Positions 51,363-60,348 of a stretch of 64,000 nucleotides of DNA are shown here, one piece after another. The notes below the pieces were generated by a model. It was not told the origin of the DNA. It searched no databases and worked only from the letters and a program-made list of their open reading frames with translations. The stretch comes from Streptomyces liangshanensis. GTDB lineage: Bacteria; Actinomycetota; Actinomycetes; Streptomycetales; Streptomycetaceae. The stretch is from assembly GCF_011694815.1 (NCBI RefSeq), contig NZ_CP050177.1, positions 6,641,501-6,705,500 of the forward strand, given 5' to 3'. A program made the translations under genes and the position numbers. Every line of letters starts with the position of its first letter. Position 1 is the first letter of the stretch.

Positions 51363-52988
51363 ATGACCGAGAGCGAAACCCGCACCGTGCTCCTGCGCGG
51401 CGGAGAAGTCCACAGCCCCGCCGACCCCTTCGCCACCGCCATGGTGGTCGAGCGCGGCCACGTCGCCTGGGTGGGCTCGGAAGGGGCGGCCGACGCCTTC
51501 GCCACCGGGGTGGACGAGGTCGTCGACCTCGAAGGCGCCCTGGTCACCCCCGCGTTCACCGACGCCCACGTCCACACCACCGCGACGGGCCTCGCGCTCA
51601 CGGGCCTCGACCTGACCGGCGCGCGGAGCCTGGGCGACGCGGTCGGGCTCGTACGCGCCCACGCGACCGCGCACCCCGGCGGACGGATCCTCCTCGGCCA
51701 CGGCTGGGACTCCGCCCGCTGGCCCGAGCGGCGGCCCCCGACCCGCGCCGAACTGGACGAGGCGACGGGCGGCCGGCCCCTCTACCTGACGCGCGTCGAC
51801 GTGCACTCCGCCGTCGCCACCACCGCCCTCCTCGATTTGGTCCCCGGCGTCACCTCCCTCACCGGGTACGACCAGGAGGGCCCGCTGACGGCCGCCGCCC
51901 ACCACGCCGTCCGGGAGGCCGCCCACGCCGCCGTCTCGCCCCAGCAGCGCACCGACGCCCAGCGCGCGGCACGTACCCACGCCGCCTCGCTCGGCATCGG
52001 CACCCTGCACGAATGCGCCGGGCCCGACATCTCCGACGAGGACGACCTCACCGCGCTCCTGGCCCTGGCCGCCGGCGAACCGGGACCCCGGGTCCACGGC
52101 TACTGGGCCGAGGCGATCAGCGACGGGAAGGGCGCCGCGCGGGTACGGGAACTCGGCGCCGTCGGCGCGGCCGGCGACCTCTTCGTGGACGGCTCCCTCG
52201 GCTCCCACACGGCCCACCTGTCCGAGCCGTACGCGGACGCCCCGCACACCGGCACCGCCCACCTGGACGCCGCCGCCGTCGCGGCCCACGTCACCGCCTG
52301 CACCGAGGCCGGCCTCCAGGCCGGGTTCCACGCCATCGGGGACGCCGCCGTCGGCGCCGTCGTGGACGGGGTGCGCGCCGCCGCCGAGCGGCTGGGCCTG
52401 GCCAGGATCAGGGCCGCCAGGCACCGCGTGGAGCACGCCGAGATGCTCGTCCCCGAGACGATCGCCGCCTTCGCGGAACTGGGCCTCACCGCCTCCGTCC
52501 AGCCCGCCTTCGACGCGGCCTGGGGCGGCGAGGACGGCATGTACGCCGAACGGCTGGGCCGGGCACGGGCCAGGACGCTCAACCCCTATGCGGCCCTGCT
52601 GCGCGCGGGCGTCCCGCTCGCCTTCGGCTCGGACAGCCCGGTCACCCCGCTCGACCCCTGGGGCACGGTCCGCGCGGCCGCCTTCCACCGCACGCCGGAG
52701 CACCGGATCTCCGTACGCGCCGCCTTCACCGCCCACACCCGGGGCGGCTGGCGGGTCCTCGGCCGCGACGACGCCGGTACGCTCGTGCCGGGCGCCCCCG
52801 CCGACTACGCCGTCTGGCGCACCGGCGCGCTGGTCGTCCAGGCCCCGGACGACCGGGTCTCCCGCTGGTCCACCGACCCCCGCTCGGGGACGCCGGGGCT
52901 GCCCGATCTCACGCCGGGCGGCCCGCTGCCGGTGTGCCTGCGGACCGTCGTGGCCGGACAAACGGTGTTTGTGGGACCGAAAGAGTGA
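51363..52988 (+). CDS. amidohydrolase, YtcJ-like
   Basis: It has 541 residues of the metal-dependent amidohydrolase superfamily. Metal ligands are in VTPAFTDAHVHTTATG, the region RVEHAEMLVPET and LAFGSDSPVTPLDPWGTV; the N-terminal beta-sandwich strand is VLLRGGEVHSPADPFATAMV. YtcJ-type proteins have varied or unknown substrates. ATG 51363 is the clear start. The following 480 bases are gene-free. Confidence 0.88.
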   Translation: MTESETRTVLLRGGEVHSPADPFATAMVVERGHVAWVGSEGAADAFATGVDEVVDLEGALVTPAFTDAHVHTTATGLALTGLDLTGARSLGDAVGLVRAHATAHPGGRILLGHGWDSARWPERRPPTRAELDEATGGRPLYLTRVDVHSAVATTALLDLVPGVTSLTGYDQEGPLTAAAHHAVREAAHAAVSPQQRTDAQRAARTHAASLGIGTLHECAGPDISDEDDLTALLALAAGEPGPRVHGYWAEAISDGKGAARVRELGAVGAAGDLFVDGSLGSHTAHLSEPYADAPHTGTAHLDAAAVAAHVTACTEAGLQAGFHAIGDAAVGAVVDGVRAAAERLGLARIRAARHRVEHAEMLVPETIAAFAELGLTASVQPAFDAAWGGEDGMYAERLGRARARTLNPYAALLRAGVPLAFGSDSPVTPLDPWGTVRAAAFHRTPEHRISVRAAFTAHTRGGWRVLGRDDAGTLVPGAPADYAVWRTGALVVQAPDDRVSRWSTDPRSGTPGLPDLTPGGPLPVCLRTVVAGQTVFVGPKE

Positions 52989-53469
52989 CGTACGGACATT
53001 TCGTACCGCCGACCGATGCTTCCCGGCCTCCGCCGCGACCTGCGGATCTTCCCCACTGACCTGCTGATTTGGGTCAACACCGCAGGTCAAACGACTGTTG
53101 ACAGTAAGCAGTCGCCGACGGGTAGGTTCGGCCGAGTCCACCACAGGACGTCCGTCCGGCAACCTCCGCGCAGTCGTCGAACGCCGCTGGGCCACGGGGC
53201 GGTGTGCCGCACCGGCGCACCACCACTGGGAGCCAGGTCCAGCACCCGCGTCTCGGGGGCGAGGGAAGGTTTCGGCCGGTCGGCAGGTGCGACCCGGGCG
53301 GGGTCCCGGCGTTCAGTAGACAACGGCTTTCGGTCGACCCGCAGCCAGCGGGTCCCAGGTCGGCCCGAAGGACGCCGGGTCCCGATCCGTAGGTCCGCGA
53401 TGCGGTGACCGCCCACCCCCGAGTGCTCGCTAAGGTGGTGCCTCGGCGTACGGCGATTGAGGGGCAGCA
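52989..53469. other. 481-bp gene-free region, leader of ppm
   Basis: No convincing coding sequence is present; short open frames here lack Streptomyces codon bias and ribosome sites. It holds a promoter candidate (53098-53128) within inverted repeats and then about 340 bases of leader before the GTG at 53470. Confidence 0.65.
53058..53128 (+). promoter_or_regulatory. promoter with flanking inverted repeats before ppm
   Basis: TTGACA (53098-53103) and TAGGTT (53123-53128) are 19 bases apart and fit HrdB-type boxes, except for the slightly long spacer. GACCTGC/GCAGGTC (53058-53064 and 53082-53088) lies just upstream, and CGACTG/CAGTCG (53092-53097 and 53109-53114) encloses the -35 box. Confidence 0.55.
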
Positions 53470-54237
53470 GTGAACGACGGTGGTCAGAGGCGGTACGGCC
53501 CGCTCGGTAAAGCCTTGGTGATCATCCCGACCTACAACGAGGCCGAGAACATCGGGCCGATCGTCTCCCGGGTCCGCGCCGCGGTGCCCGAGGCCGACAT
53601 CCTGATCGCCGACGACAACAGCCCCGACGGCACCGGCAAGCTCGCGGACGAGCTCGCCGCCGAGGACGGCCAGGTCCAGGTCCTGCACCGCAAGGGCAAG
53701 GAAGGGCTGGGAGCGGCCTATCTGGCCGGCTTCCAGTGGGGCCTGGAGCACGGCTACGGCGTCCTGGTCGAGATGGACGCGGACGGCTCCCACCAGCCCG
53801 AGGAGCTGCCCCGGCTGCTGACCGGGCTCAAGAGCGCGGACCTCGTCCTCGGCTCGCGCTGGATGCCGGGCGGGCGGATCGTCAACTGGCCCAAGAACCG
53901 GGAGTTCCTCTCCCGGGGCGCCAGCACCTATTCGCGGCTCCTCCTCGGTGTCCCGATCCGGGACGTCACCGGCGGCTTCCGCGCCTTCCGGGCCGAGACG
54001 CTGGAAGGACTCGGCCTCGCCGCCGTCTCCTCCCAGGGCTACTGCTTCCAGATCGACCTGGCCCGGCGCGCGATCGAGGCCGGGTTCACGGTCGTGGAGG
54101 TCCCGATCACGTTCGTGGAGCGCGAGGTCGGCGACTCCAAGATGAGCAAGGACATCGTCGTCGAGGCGCTCTGGAAGGTCACCGCCTGGGGCGTCGAGTC
54201 CCGGGCGAACCGCCTGCTCGGCCGCAAGCCGTCCTGA
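53470..54237 (+). CDS. ppm1: polyprenol monophosphomannose synthase
   Basis: It is a family 2 glycosyltransferase that moves mannose from GDP-mannose to polyprenyl phosphate, supplying protein O-mannosylation. It has 255 residues from GTG 53470. Motifs: ALVIIPTYNEAENIGPIVSR, ILIADDNSPDGTGKLADEL, LVEMDADGSHQPEEL and VTGGFRAFRAETLEGLGL. It lacks the apolipoprotein N-acyltransferase domain fused to some actinobacterial Ppm proteins, as in S. coelicolor. It lies in the order ppm-fxsA-rbpA of S. coelicolor SCO1423-1421. Confidence 0.93.
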   Translation: MNDGGQRRYGPLGKALVIIPTYNEAENIGPIVSRVRAAVPEADILIADDNSPDGTGKLADELAAEDGQVQVLHRKGKEGLGAAYLAGFQWGLEHGYGVLVEMDADGSHQPEELPRLLTGLKSADLVLGSRWMPGGRIVNWPKNREFLSRGASTYSRLLLGVPIRDVTGGFRAFRAETLEGLGLAAVSSQGYCFQIDLARRAIEAGFTVVEVPITFVEREVGDSKMSKDIVVEALWKVTAWGVESRANRLLGRKPS

Positions 54238-54318
54238 CGGGCGCGCCCCGGGGCTTCCCCCGGCGCTTTTGATTGCTCCCATACGCCGTACCGACCCGCT
54301 CCCAGGCACACTGGAACC

Positions 54319-54918
54319 ATGACGACCGGACATCCTGGACCTCCCCGGACCCCGCCCAAGCGCTCCCGTGCCCGCACGCTGATCCCGCTGGGCCTCGCTC
54401 TGTGGGTGGTGCTGGAGATCTGGCTGCTGATCTTCGTCGCCGGGGTCTCCGGGGGTCTCACGATCCTCGCGCTGCTCCTCGGCGGGGTGGTGGTCGGCGC
54501 GGTGGTGATCAAGAGCGCCGGCCGGCGGGCCTTCGCCAACCTGACGGCGACCCTCCAGCGCCAGCAGCAGGCCCAGCAGGCGGGTCCCGCCGCCGTGGCG
54601 CCGCCCGAGGGGCACGGGTCCACCGGCAACGGGTTCCTGATGCTGGGCGGCCTGCTGATCATGATCCCCGGGCTGATCACGGACGTGCTGGGCCTGCTCC
54701 TGCTCATCCCGTTCGTGCGCAAGGCGCTGGGGCGGTACGCGGAGCGGTCGCTCGAACGCCGGATGAGCGCCGTGGCGCCCCCCGGCAGCCTCGGCGACGT
54801 CTTCCAGCAGGCCCGGATGCGGCAGCCGGACGGCAAGGTGGTGCAGGGCGAGGTCATCCGGCACGACGAGCCGCGCCCGCCGGAGGACAACGGCCCCCGG
54901 CCGCCGCTCTCCCGGTAG
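54319..54918 (+). CDS. fxsA: FxsA-family membrane protein
   Basis: It has 199 residues. Hydrophobic segments are LIPLGLALWVVLEIWLLIFV, ILALLLGGVVVGAVVIKS and FLMLGGLLIMIPGLITDVLG, the last with the FxsA signature GLLxxxPGxxTD, followed by LLLLIPFVRKALGRYAERSL. E. coli FxsA is linked to phage T7 exclusion; the cellular role is unclear. It lies between ppm and rbpA. Confidence 0.9.
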   Translation: MTTGHPGPPRTPPKRSRARTLIPLGLALWVVLEIWLLIFVAGVSGGLTILALLLGGVVVGAVVIKSAGRRAFANLTATLQRQQQAQQAGPAAVAPPEGHGSTGNGFLMLGGLLIMIPGLITDVLGLLLLIPFVRKALGRYAERSLERRMSAVAPPGSLGDVFQQARMRQPDGKVVQGEVIRHDEPRPPEDNGPRPPLSR

Positions 54919-54933
54919 CGGGGACGACCAGGA

Positions 54934-54978
54934 CAGCCGATGGGCCCGACACACACTGTGTGTCGGGCCCATCGGCTG
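54934..54978. terminator. strong bidirectional terminator between fxsA and rbpA
   Basis: The 20-bp arms 54934-54953 and 54959-54978 (CAGCCGATGGGCCCGACACA and complement) enclose CACTG; one more C-G pair can close the loop. It is the longest perfect hairpin in the window. Confidence 0.95.
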
Positions 54979-55040
54979 TTCGGTCGCTCTGATGCGTTGT
55001 GCGCTCTTATGACTTTTGTGCGGTGGTTACATGCTCGCGG

Positions 55041-55415
55041 TCAGGCCGACTTGCGGCTGTCCCGCGGGTGCACGGCGATGTTCATGGCGCCGGAGCGCAG
55101 GACTGCCAGCCGTTCGGCCAGCACCTCCTCCAACTCCTCGCGTGTGCGCCGCTCCATGAGCATGTCCCAGTGCGTACGCGCAGGCTTGCCCTTCTTCTCC
55201 TCGGGGCCATCTCCGTCGACCAGGAGTGCCTGGGCGCCACACGCCTTGCACTCCCACTCCGGCGGGATGTCCGCCTCCACCGAGAACGGCATCTCGAATC
55301 GATGTCCGTTCTCGCATGCGTACTCCACCGCCTGGCGCGGGGCCAGATCGATGCCGCGGTCCGTCTCGTAGCTGGTAACCACGAGTCGCGTGCCGCGGAG
55401 AGCTCGCTCACTCAT
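55041..55415 (-). CDS. rbpA: RNA polymerase-binding protein RbpA
   Basis: It is an actinobacterial RNA polymerase and sigma-binding activator that stabilises the open complex and supports growth and rifampicin tolerance. It has 124 residues: RGTRLVVTSYETDRGIDLAP, the zinc-related core YACENGHRFEMPFSVEADIP and PEWECKACGAQALLVDG, basic linker EEKKGKPARTHWDMLMERRT and the sigma-interacting helix EELEEVLAERLAVLRSG. The start ATG 55415 is clear. A SigR-type promoter lies upstream. Confidence 0.97.
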   Translation of the reverse strand: MSERALRGTRLVVTSYETDRGIDLAPRQAVEYACENGHRFEMPFSVEADIPPEWECKACGAQALLVDGDGPEEKKGKPARTHWDMLMERRTREELEEVLAERLAVLRSGAMNIAVHPRDSRKSA

Positions 55416-55476
55416 GAATCGTGCCTCCCGGGCTTGTCGCCCACAGGACAGGTGTCGCTGTCGTCGTCATCCGGTC

Positions 55477-55502
55477 AACGTCCGGTCCGCGGTAAAGATT
55501 CC
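55477..55502 (-). promoter_or_regulatory. SigR promoter of rbpA
   Basis: On the minus strand GGGAAT ends in GGAAT at 55502-55498, then exactly 18 bases, then GTT at 55479-55477. This equals the SigR (disulphide stress) consensus GGAAT-N18-GTT, and rbpA is a known SigR target in S. coelicolor. It is 62 bases before the start codon. Confidence 0.9.
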
Positions 55503-55670
55503 CGTGCCGGGTCATGCGTCGCCCGTCGTGCCGCCCCTTGTTGTACCCACCGGTGACCGCTTTGTCACCTCTGACAGAAGATGTCACCCGGCGAGTTCAT
55601 TTCCTCAGTACGCAGGAACGGTCCGCCAGGCAGGCCAAACGCGTACACTACCGCCCTTTGACTTCAACGT

Positions 55671-57044
55671 CTAAATCCGTGCCGGTACGGGGTTGCCGGC
55701 CGCGGCGATCGCCCGCCCCACCGGCACCCTCGCCAGCAGCACGGACCCCACGACGAAGAACACCACCAGGGAGATGATCGCATCCCGGTAACTCCCCGTG
55801 AGCTGATACGCGAGCCCGAACACCAGGGGCCCCAGCCAGCTCAGCCCGCGGTCGCTCATCTCGTACGCGGAGAAGTACTCGGCCTCCTTGCCGCGCGGCA
55901 CCAGGTGGGAGAAGAGCGAGCGGGACAGCGCCTGGCTGCCGCCCAGCACCAGCCCGATCGCCGCCGCCAGCGCGTAGAACGCCACCGGCGTCCCGGCGGG
56001 CAGGAAGTACCCCGCCCCGAGGATCAGCGTCCAGACCACCAGCGAGCCGAGGATCGTCCGCTTGGCGCCGTACGACCTGGCCAGCCTGCCCATGCCGAGC
56101 GCGCCCGCCACGGCGAGGATCTGCACCAGCAGCACCGCCGTGATCAGCGTCGTCTGGTCCAGGCCCAGTTCCTCGGAGCCGTAGATCGAGGCCTGCGAGA
56201 TCACCGTCTGGATACCGTCGTTGTAGACCAGGTAGGCGAGCAGGAACGACAGGGTCAGCGGATGGCGGCGCATGTCCCGCAGGGTGTTGACCAACTGCCG
56301 CCAGCCGGTGACGGCCGCCCCCTCGCCGTGGCCCGGTACCGCCCGGTCCCGCAGCCGCCGCAGCGGGACGAGCGTGAAGGCGCCCCACCAGACACCGGCC
56401 GAGGCGAGACAGATCCGCACGGCCACCGACTCCGAGACCCCGAACGAGTCGTGCCCCGTGTACAGCACGAGGTTCAGCACCAGCACCAGGGCGCCCGAGG
56501 TGTAACCGAAAGCCCATCCCCGGGAGGAGACGGCGTCGCGCTCCTCGGGCCCGGCTATCTGGGGGAGGTACGCGTTGTACAGGACCATCGAGACGGACAG
56601 CGAGGCGTTCGCCACCACCAGCAGCAGCACGCCCAGCAGATAGCGGTCGCCGTCCAGGAAGAACATGCCGGCCGTGGCGGTCGCCCCCAGGTACGCGGAG
56701 GCCGCCAGCAGCGGCTTCTTGCGTCCCGTACGGTCCGCCGCCGCGCCCGCCAGCGGCATCACCAGCACCGCCACCACGAGCGACAGGGACACGGAGTAAG
56801 CGAACACCGAGCCCGCGCGCACCGGGATGCCCAGCGGATGCACGAACCCGTCCGCGTCGGCGGCCGACTTCGCCACCGACGTGAGGTACGGGCCGAGGAA
56901 CACGGTGAGCACGCTCGTCGAGTAGACGGAGCAGGCGAAGTCGTAGAAGTACCAGCCCCGTTGCTCACGCCTGCGGGCGCGTGCCTCCTCCGCTCCGCCG
57001 GAGCCGTCCGGCTCTTCGGTACGGTCCACGGTCTCGGCGGTCAC
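55671..57044 (-). CDS. MFS transporter of the UMF1/Atg22-like type
   Basis: It has 457 residues and about 12 hydrophobic segments. The N-terminus has the family signature GWYFYDFACSVYSTSVLTVF, and further VMPLAGAAADRTGRKKPLLA and GGSQALSRSLFSHLVPRGKE, typical of UMF1 (Atg22-related) proteins. The substrate is not known. GTG 57044 is used. It lies 85 bases after the GDPD gene on the same strand. Confidence 0.88.
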   Translation of the reverse strand: MTAETVDRTEEPDGSGGAEEARARRREQRGWYFYDFACSVYSTSVLTVFLGPYLTSVAKSAADADGFVHPLGIPVRAGSVFAYSVSLSLVVAVLVMPLAGAAADRTGRKKPLLAASAYLGATATAGMFFLDGDRYLLGVLLLVVANASLSVSMVLYNAYLPQIAGPEERDAVSSRGWAFGYTSGALVLVLNLVLYTGHDSFGVSESVAVRICLASAGVWWGAFTLVPLRRLRDRAVPGHGEGAAVTGWRQLVNTLRDMRRHPLTLSFLLAYLVYNDGIQTVISQASIYGSEELGLDQTTLITAVLLVQILAVAGALGMGRLARSYGAKRTILGSLVVWTLILGAGYFLPAGTPVAFYALAAAIGLVLGGSQALSRSLFSHLVPRGKEAEYFSAYEMSDRGLSWLGPLVFGLAYQLTGSYRDAIISLVVFFVVGSVLLARVPVGRAIAAAGNPVPARI

Positions 57045-57129
57045 CCGCGCCCCCTCGATCAGGTCCCGGCGGCCACCGCCGGGAATCCGGCACCAGGCGC
57101 CCGGCGCCGGGTGTGCGGCACCACGCGGG

Positions 57130-57894
57130 TCAGTGCCAGACTCCCCGCGCGGTGAACACCGTGCGCAGCGTTTCCAGTTGATCGGTCATGATGCCATCCA
57201 CGCCGAGGTCCAGCAGGGCGTCGATCCGATCCGCCTCGTTGATCGTCCAGACGTGCACCTGGAGACCCCGCGCGTGGGCCGCGCGCACGAAGCGCTCGTC
57301 CACCACCGGGACGCCGCTCTGCGCCTCGGGCACCTGTGCGGACACCGCCCCCGCCCGGACCGGGAAGGGGAGCCCGTACGAGCGGAGCCGCAGGCCCAGC
57401 ACGCCCCGTACCCCGTACGAGGTGGCCAGGCGCGGACCCGCGAGCCGCGCCGCGGCCGCCACCCGGCGCTCGGAGAACGACCCCACGCAGACCCGGTCCC
57501 AGCAGCCCGTCCTGCGGATCAGGTCGACCAGCGGGACCAGGGCGGGGGCCGCCTTGATGTCCACGTTCCAGCGGGCCTCCGGGAACTCGTCCAGCAGGTC
57601 CGCGAAGAGGGGCAGCGGTTCCTTGCCCGCCACCCGCGCCTGCCGCACCTCCTCCCAGGGGAGGTCGGCGATCCTGCCGTGCCCGTCCGTCACCCGGTCG
57701 AGGGTGGTGTCGTGGAACGCGACCAGCCGGCCGTCCGCGGTGGCGTGCACGTCGGTTTCGAAGTAGCGGTAGCCGAGGGACTCGGCCCGGCGGAAGGCGG
57801 CGGCCGTGTTCTCCAGGCCGTCGGCCGCGCCGCCGCGGTGGGCGAACGGGATCGGGCCCGGGTGGTCCAGATAGGGGTGGCGTACGTGGGTCAC
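57130..57894 (-). CDS. glycerophosphodiester phosphodiesterase
   Basis: It has 254 residues from GTG 57894, which overlaps the stop of the YczE-like gene by 4 bases. GDPD motifs: IPFAHRGGAADGLENTAAAF (His, Arg, Glu), YFETDVHATADGRLVAFHD (Glu, Asp, His) and the end VHVWTINEADRIDALLDLGV, DGIMTDQ. It cleaves glycerophosphodiesters to glycerol-3-phosphate and alcohol. No signal peptide is seen, so it is probably cytoplasmic. Confidence 0.93.
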   Translation of the reverse strand: MTHVRHPYLDHPGPIPFAHRGGAADGLENTAAAFRRAESLGYRYFETDVHATADGRLVAFHDTTLDRVTDGHGRIADLPWEEVRQARVAGKEPLPLFADLLDEFPEARWNVDIKAAPALVPLVDLIRRTGCWDRVCVGSFSERRVAAAARLAGPRLATSYGVRGVLGLRLRSYGLPFPVRAGAVSAQVPEAQSGVPVVDERFVRAAHARGLQVHVWTINEADRIDALLDLGVDGIMTDQLETLRTVFTARGVWH

Positions 57895-58559
57895 GGGCGC
57901 AGTATGGCCTGCTCCGGTGACCCGGCGGCGACGACAGGGCTGCCCGCGGGCGCCGGGGGGACGGCGAAGACACGAAGGAAGAGCTGCGCCAGCGGTCCTA
58001 TGGCGAGCGCGTAGGCCACCGTGCCGATGCCGACGGAGCCGCCGAGGGCGAAGCCGGTGGCCACCACGGCGATCTCGATGGACGTACGGACCAGCCGGAT
58101 CGAGCGGCCGGTCACCCGGTTCAGGCCGGTCATCAGACCGTCGCGCGGACCGGGGCCGAAGCGGGCCGCGATGTACAGGCCGGTCGCCACGCCGTTGAGG
58201 ACGATGCCCGCCACCATCAGGGTGATCCGGGCGGGCAGGCCGTGGGCGTCGGGGACGAGGGCGAGGGTGGCGTCCATGGCGAGGCCGACCACGAAGACGT
58301 TGGAGACCGTGCCGAGCCCCGGGCGCTGCCGCAGGGGGATCCACAGCAGCAGCACGGTGGCCCCCACGATGATCGAGACGACCCCCATCGACAGGCCCGA
58401 GCGCTCGGACAGCCCCTGGTGCAGCACCCCCCACGGTTCCAGCCCGAGGCCGCCGCGGACCAGCAGCGCCGCGCTCGCCCCGTACAGCGCGAGACCCGAG
58501 GCGAGCTGGAGCAGCCGACGGGTGAGATGGATGCCCCGGAGGCCGGCGGAGGTGGACAT
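57891..58559 (-). CDS. YczE-like membrane protein
   Basis: It has 222 residues from ATG 58559 (GGAGA upstream). It contains about five hydrophobic segments (LLQLASGLALYGASAALLVR, GVVSIIVGATVLLLWIPL, ITLMVAGIVLNGVATGLYIA) with GLGLEPWGVLHQGLSERSGL and RFGPGPRDGLMTGLNRVTGR, features of the YczE family. It is divergent from a MocR-type regulator, the pairing known as YczR-YczE in several phyla, and is thought to be a transporter regulated by it. Confidence 0.88.
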   Translation of the reverse strand: MSTSAGLRGIHLTRRLLQLASGLALYGASAALLVRGGLGLEPWGVLHQGLSERSGLSMGVVSIIVGATVLLLWIPLRQRPGLGTVSNVFVVGLAMDATLALVPDAHGLPARITLMVAGIVLNGVATGLYIAARFGPGPRDGLMTGLNRVTGRSIRLVRTSIEIAVVATGFALGGSVGIGTVAYALAIGPLAQLFLRVFAVPPAPAGSPVVAAGSPEQAILRP

Positions 58560-58580
58560 GAGGGGGTCTCCTGATGCGAT

Positions 58581-58653
58581 GGTGGACTGGTACGCGACAC
58601 TCTGTGGCTGGCTCTTCCTCAGCAACCATGGCCAATCCGGGAAAGGTGGACTG
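58581..58653. promoter_or_regulatory. direct repeats between yczE-like and MocR genes
   Basis: GGTGGACTG occurs at 58581-58589 and 58645-58653 in the 100-bp intergenic region. MocR regulators commonly bind direct repeats, so these are operator candidates. Confidence 0.55.
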
Positions 58654-58659
58654 ACTTTC

Positions 58660-60153
58660 ATGGCGCAGTGGACCTCTGCGGTCGGCGCGGCGCAGCTCGC
58701 CCGGCAGCTCAAGACGCAGCACGAACGGCCCGCGGGGCCGAACAGCCGCCGGCCCCCGGCCTACCGGGCGCTCGCGGAGGGGATCCGGCTGCTGGTCCTG
58801 GAGGGCCGGGTGCCGGTCGCCGCGCGGCTGCCCGCGGAAAGGGAGCTGGCCGTCGCGTTGTCGGTGAGCCGTACGACGGTGGCCGCCGCGTACGAGGCGC
58901 TGCGCGCCGAGGGCTTCCTGGAGTCACGCAGGGGCGCGGGCAGCTGGACGGCGGTCCCGGCGGGCAGTCCACTGCCGGCCCGTGGACTGGAACCGCTGCC
59001 GCCCGAGGCGCTGGGCTCGATGATCGACCTGGGTACGGCGGCGCTGCCCGCGCCCGAGCCGTGGCTCACCCGGGGCGTCCAGGGTGCCCTGGAGGAGCTG
59101 CCGCGGTACGCGCACACGCACGGGCGCTACCCGGCGGGGCTGCTGGCGCTGCGGCAGACGGTCGCCGACCGGTACACGGCCCGGGGCATCCCGACCATGC
59201 CGGAACAGATCATGATCACCACCGGCGCGATGGGCGCGATCGACGCGATCTGCCAGCTCTTCGCGGGCCAGGGCGAGCGGATCGCGGTCGAGTCGCCGTC
59301 GTACGCGAACATCCTCCAGCTGATGCGCCAGGCGGGGGCCCGGCTGGTGCCGGTCGCGATGGCCGAGGGGCTGGCGGGCTGGGACCTGCCGCGCTGGCGT
59401 CAGGTGATGCGGGACGCGGCGCCCCGGATCGCGTACGTCGTGGCCGACTTCCACAACCCGACCGGGGCCCTGGCCGACGACGACCAGCGGCGCCAGCTGG
59501 TCGACGCGGCGCGCTCGGCGGGCACGGTGCTCGTCGTGGACGAGACCATGGTCGAACTGCCCCTGGACGAGGGCCTGGAGATGCCGCGGCCGGTCTGCGG
59601 GTTCGACCCGGCGGGCAGCACGGTGCTGACGGTCGGCTCGGCGAGCAAGGCGTTCTGGGCGGGGCTCAGCATCGGGTGGGTGCGGGCGGCGCCCGAGGTC
59701 ATCCGGTCGTTGGTGTCGGCCAGGGCGTACGCGGACCTCGGCACCCCGGTGCTGGAGCAGCTCGCCGTGAACTGGCTGATGCGCAGCGGCGAGTGGGAGG
59801 ACGCGGTGGCCTTCCGGCGGGGTCAGGCGCGGGGGAACCGGGACGCGATGGTGTCCGCGGTGCGGGAGCTGCTCCCGGACTGGGAGTTCGAGGTGCCGCG
59901 CGGCGGGCTGACCCTGTGGGCGAGGACCGGGGGCCTGTCGGGCTCGCGGCTGGCGGAGGTGGGGGAACGGGTGGGGGTACGGGTCCCCTCGGGCCCCCGC
60001 TTCGGCGTCGACGGCGCCTTCGAGGGCTACGTACGCCTCCCGTTCACGGTGGGGGGCCCGGTGGCACTGGAAGCGGCCACCCGCCTCGCGGCGGCGGCCA
60101 CCCTGGTACGAGGCGGAGCGGGCACGGACACCCCGAAGTCCTTCGTGGCATAG
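58660..60153 (+). CDS. MocR/GntR-family regulator with aminotransferase-like domain (YczR type)
   Basis: It has 497 residues from ATG 58660. The GntR winged helix spans about 35-105 (PAYRALAEGIRLLVLEGRVP, LAVALSVSRTTVAAAYEALR) and is followed by a fold-type I PLP domain: GRYPAGLLALRQTVADRYTA, ITTGAMGAIDAICQLFAGQG, DFHNPTGALADDDQRRQLVD, VVDETMVELPLDEG and the PLP-Lys in VGSASKAFWAGLSIGWVRAA. It is divergent from a YczE-like gene, which it most likely controls. Confidence 0.93.
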   Translation: MAQWTSAVGAAQLARQLKTQHERPAGPNSRRPPAYRALAEGIRLLVLEGRVPVAARLPAERELAVALSVSRTTVAAAYEALRAEGFLESRRGAGSWTAVPAGSPLPARGLEPLPPEALGSMIDLGTAALPAPEPWLTRGVQGALEELPRYAHTHGRYPAGLLALRQTVADRYTARGIPTMPEQIMITTGAMGAIDAICQLFAGQGERIAVESPSYANILQLMRQAGARLVPVAMAEGLAGWDLPRWRQVMRDAAPRIAYVVADFHNPTGALADDDQRRQLVDAARSAGTVLVVDETMVELPLDEGLEMPRPVCGFDPAGSTVLTVGSASKAFWAGLSIGWVRAAPEVIRSLVSARAYADLGTPVLEQLAVNWLMRSGEWEDAVAFRRGQARGNRDAMVSAVRELLPDWEFEVPRGGLTLWARTGGLSGSRLAEVGERVGVRVPSGPRFGVDGAFEGYVRLPFTVGGPVALEAATRLAAAATLVRGGAGTDTPKSFVA

Positions 60154-60224
60154 CGCGCTCCCGCGCGCGGGATTCGGTGGCCGCGGACCGGGCAGGGTGT
60201 GCCGGGCGCGGCCCGGTGGGCGGT

Positions 60225-60314
60225 GTCCTCAATCGCCGGACGGGCTCGAAAGCCCGCGACTCGGCGCCGTACCACCGGGCCGCACCCAATCAAGCCCGTC
60301 CGGCGATTGAGGAC
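60225..60314. repeat. inverted pair of extragenic elements (copies 3 and 4)
   Basis: Copy 3 (60225-60246) and inverted copy 4 (60292-60314) share CCTCAATCGCCGGACGGGCT with its complement and flank 45 bases. They lie between convergent genes ending at 60153 and 60349, so the RNA can fold into a long terminator stem in either direction. Confidence 0.85.
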
Positions 60315-60348
60315 ACAGGCCCACCGGGCCGCACCCGGTCGTGATACC

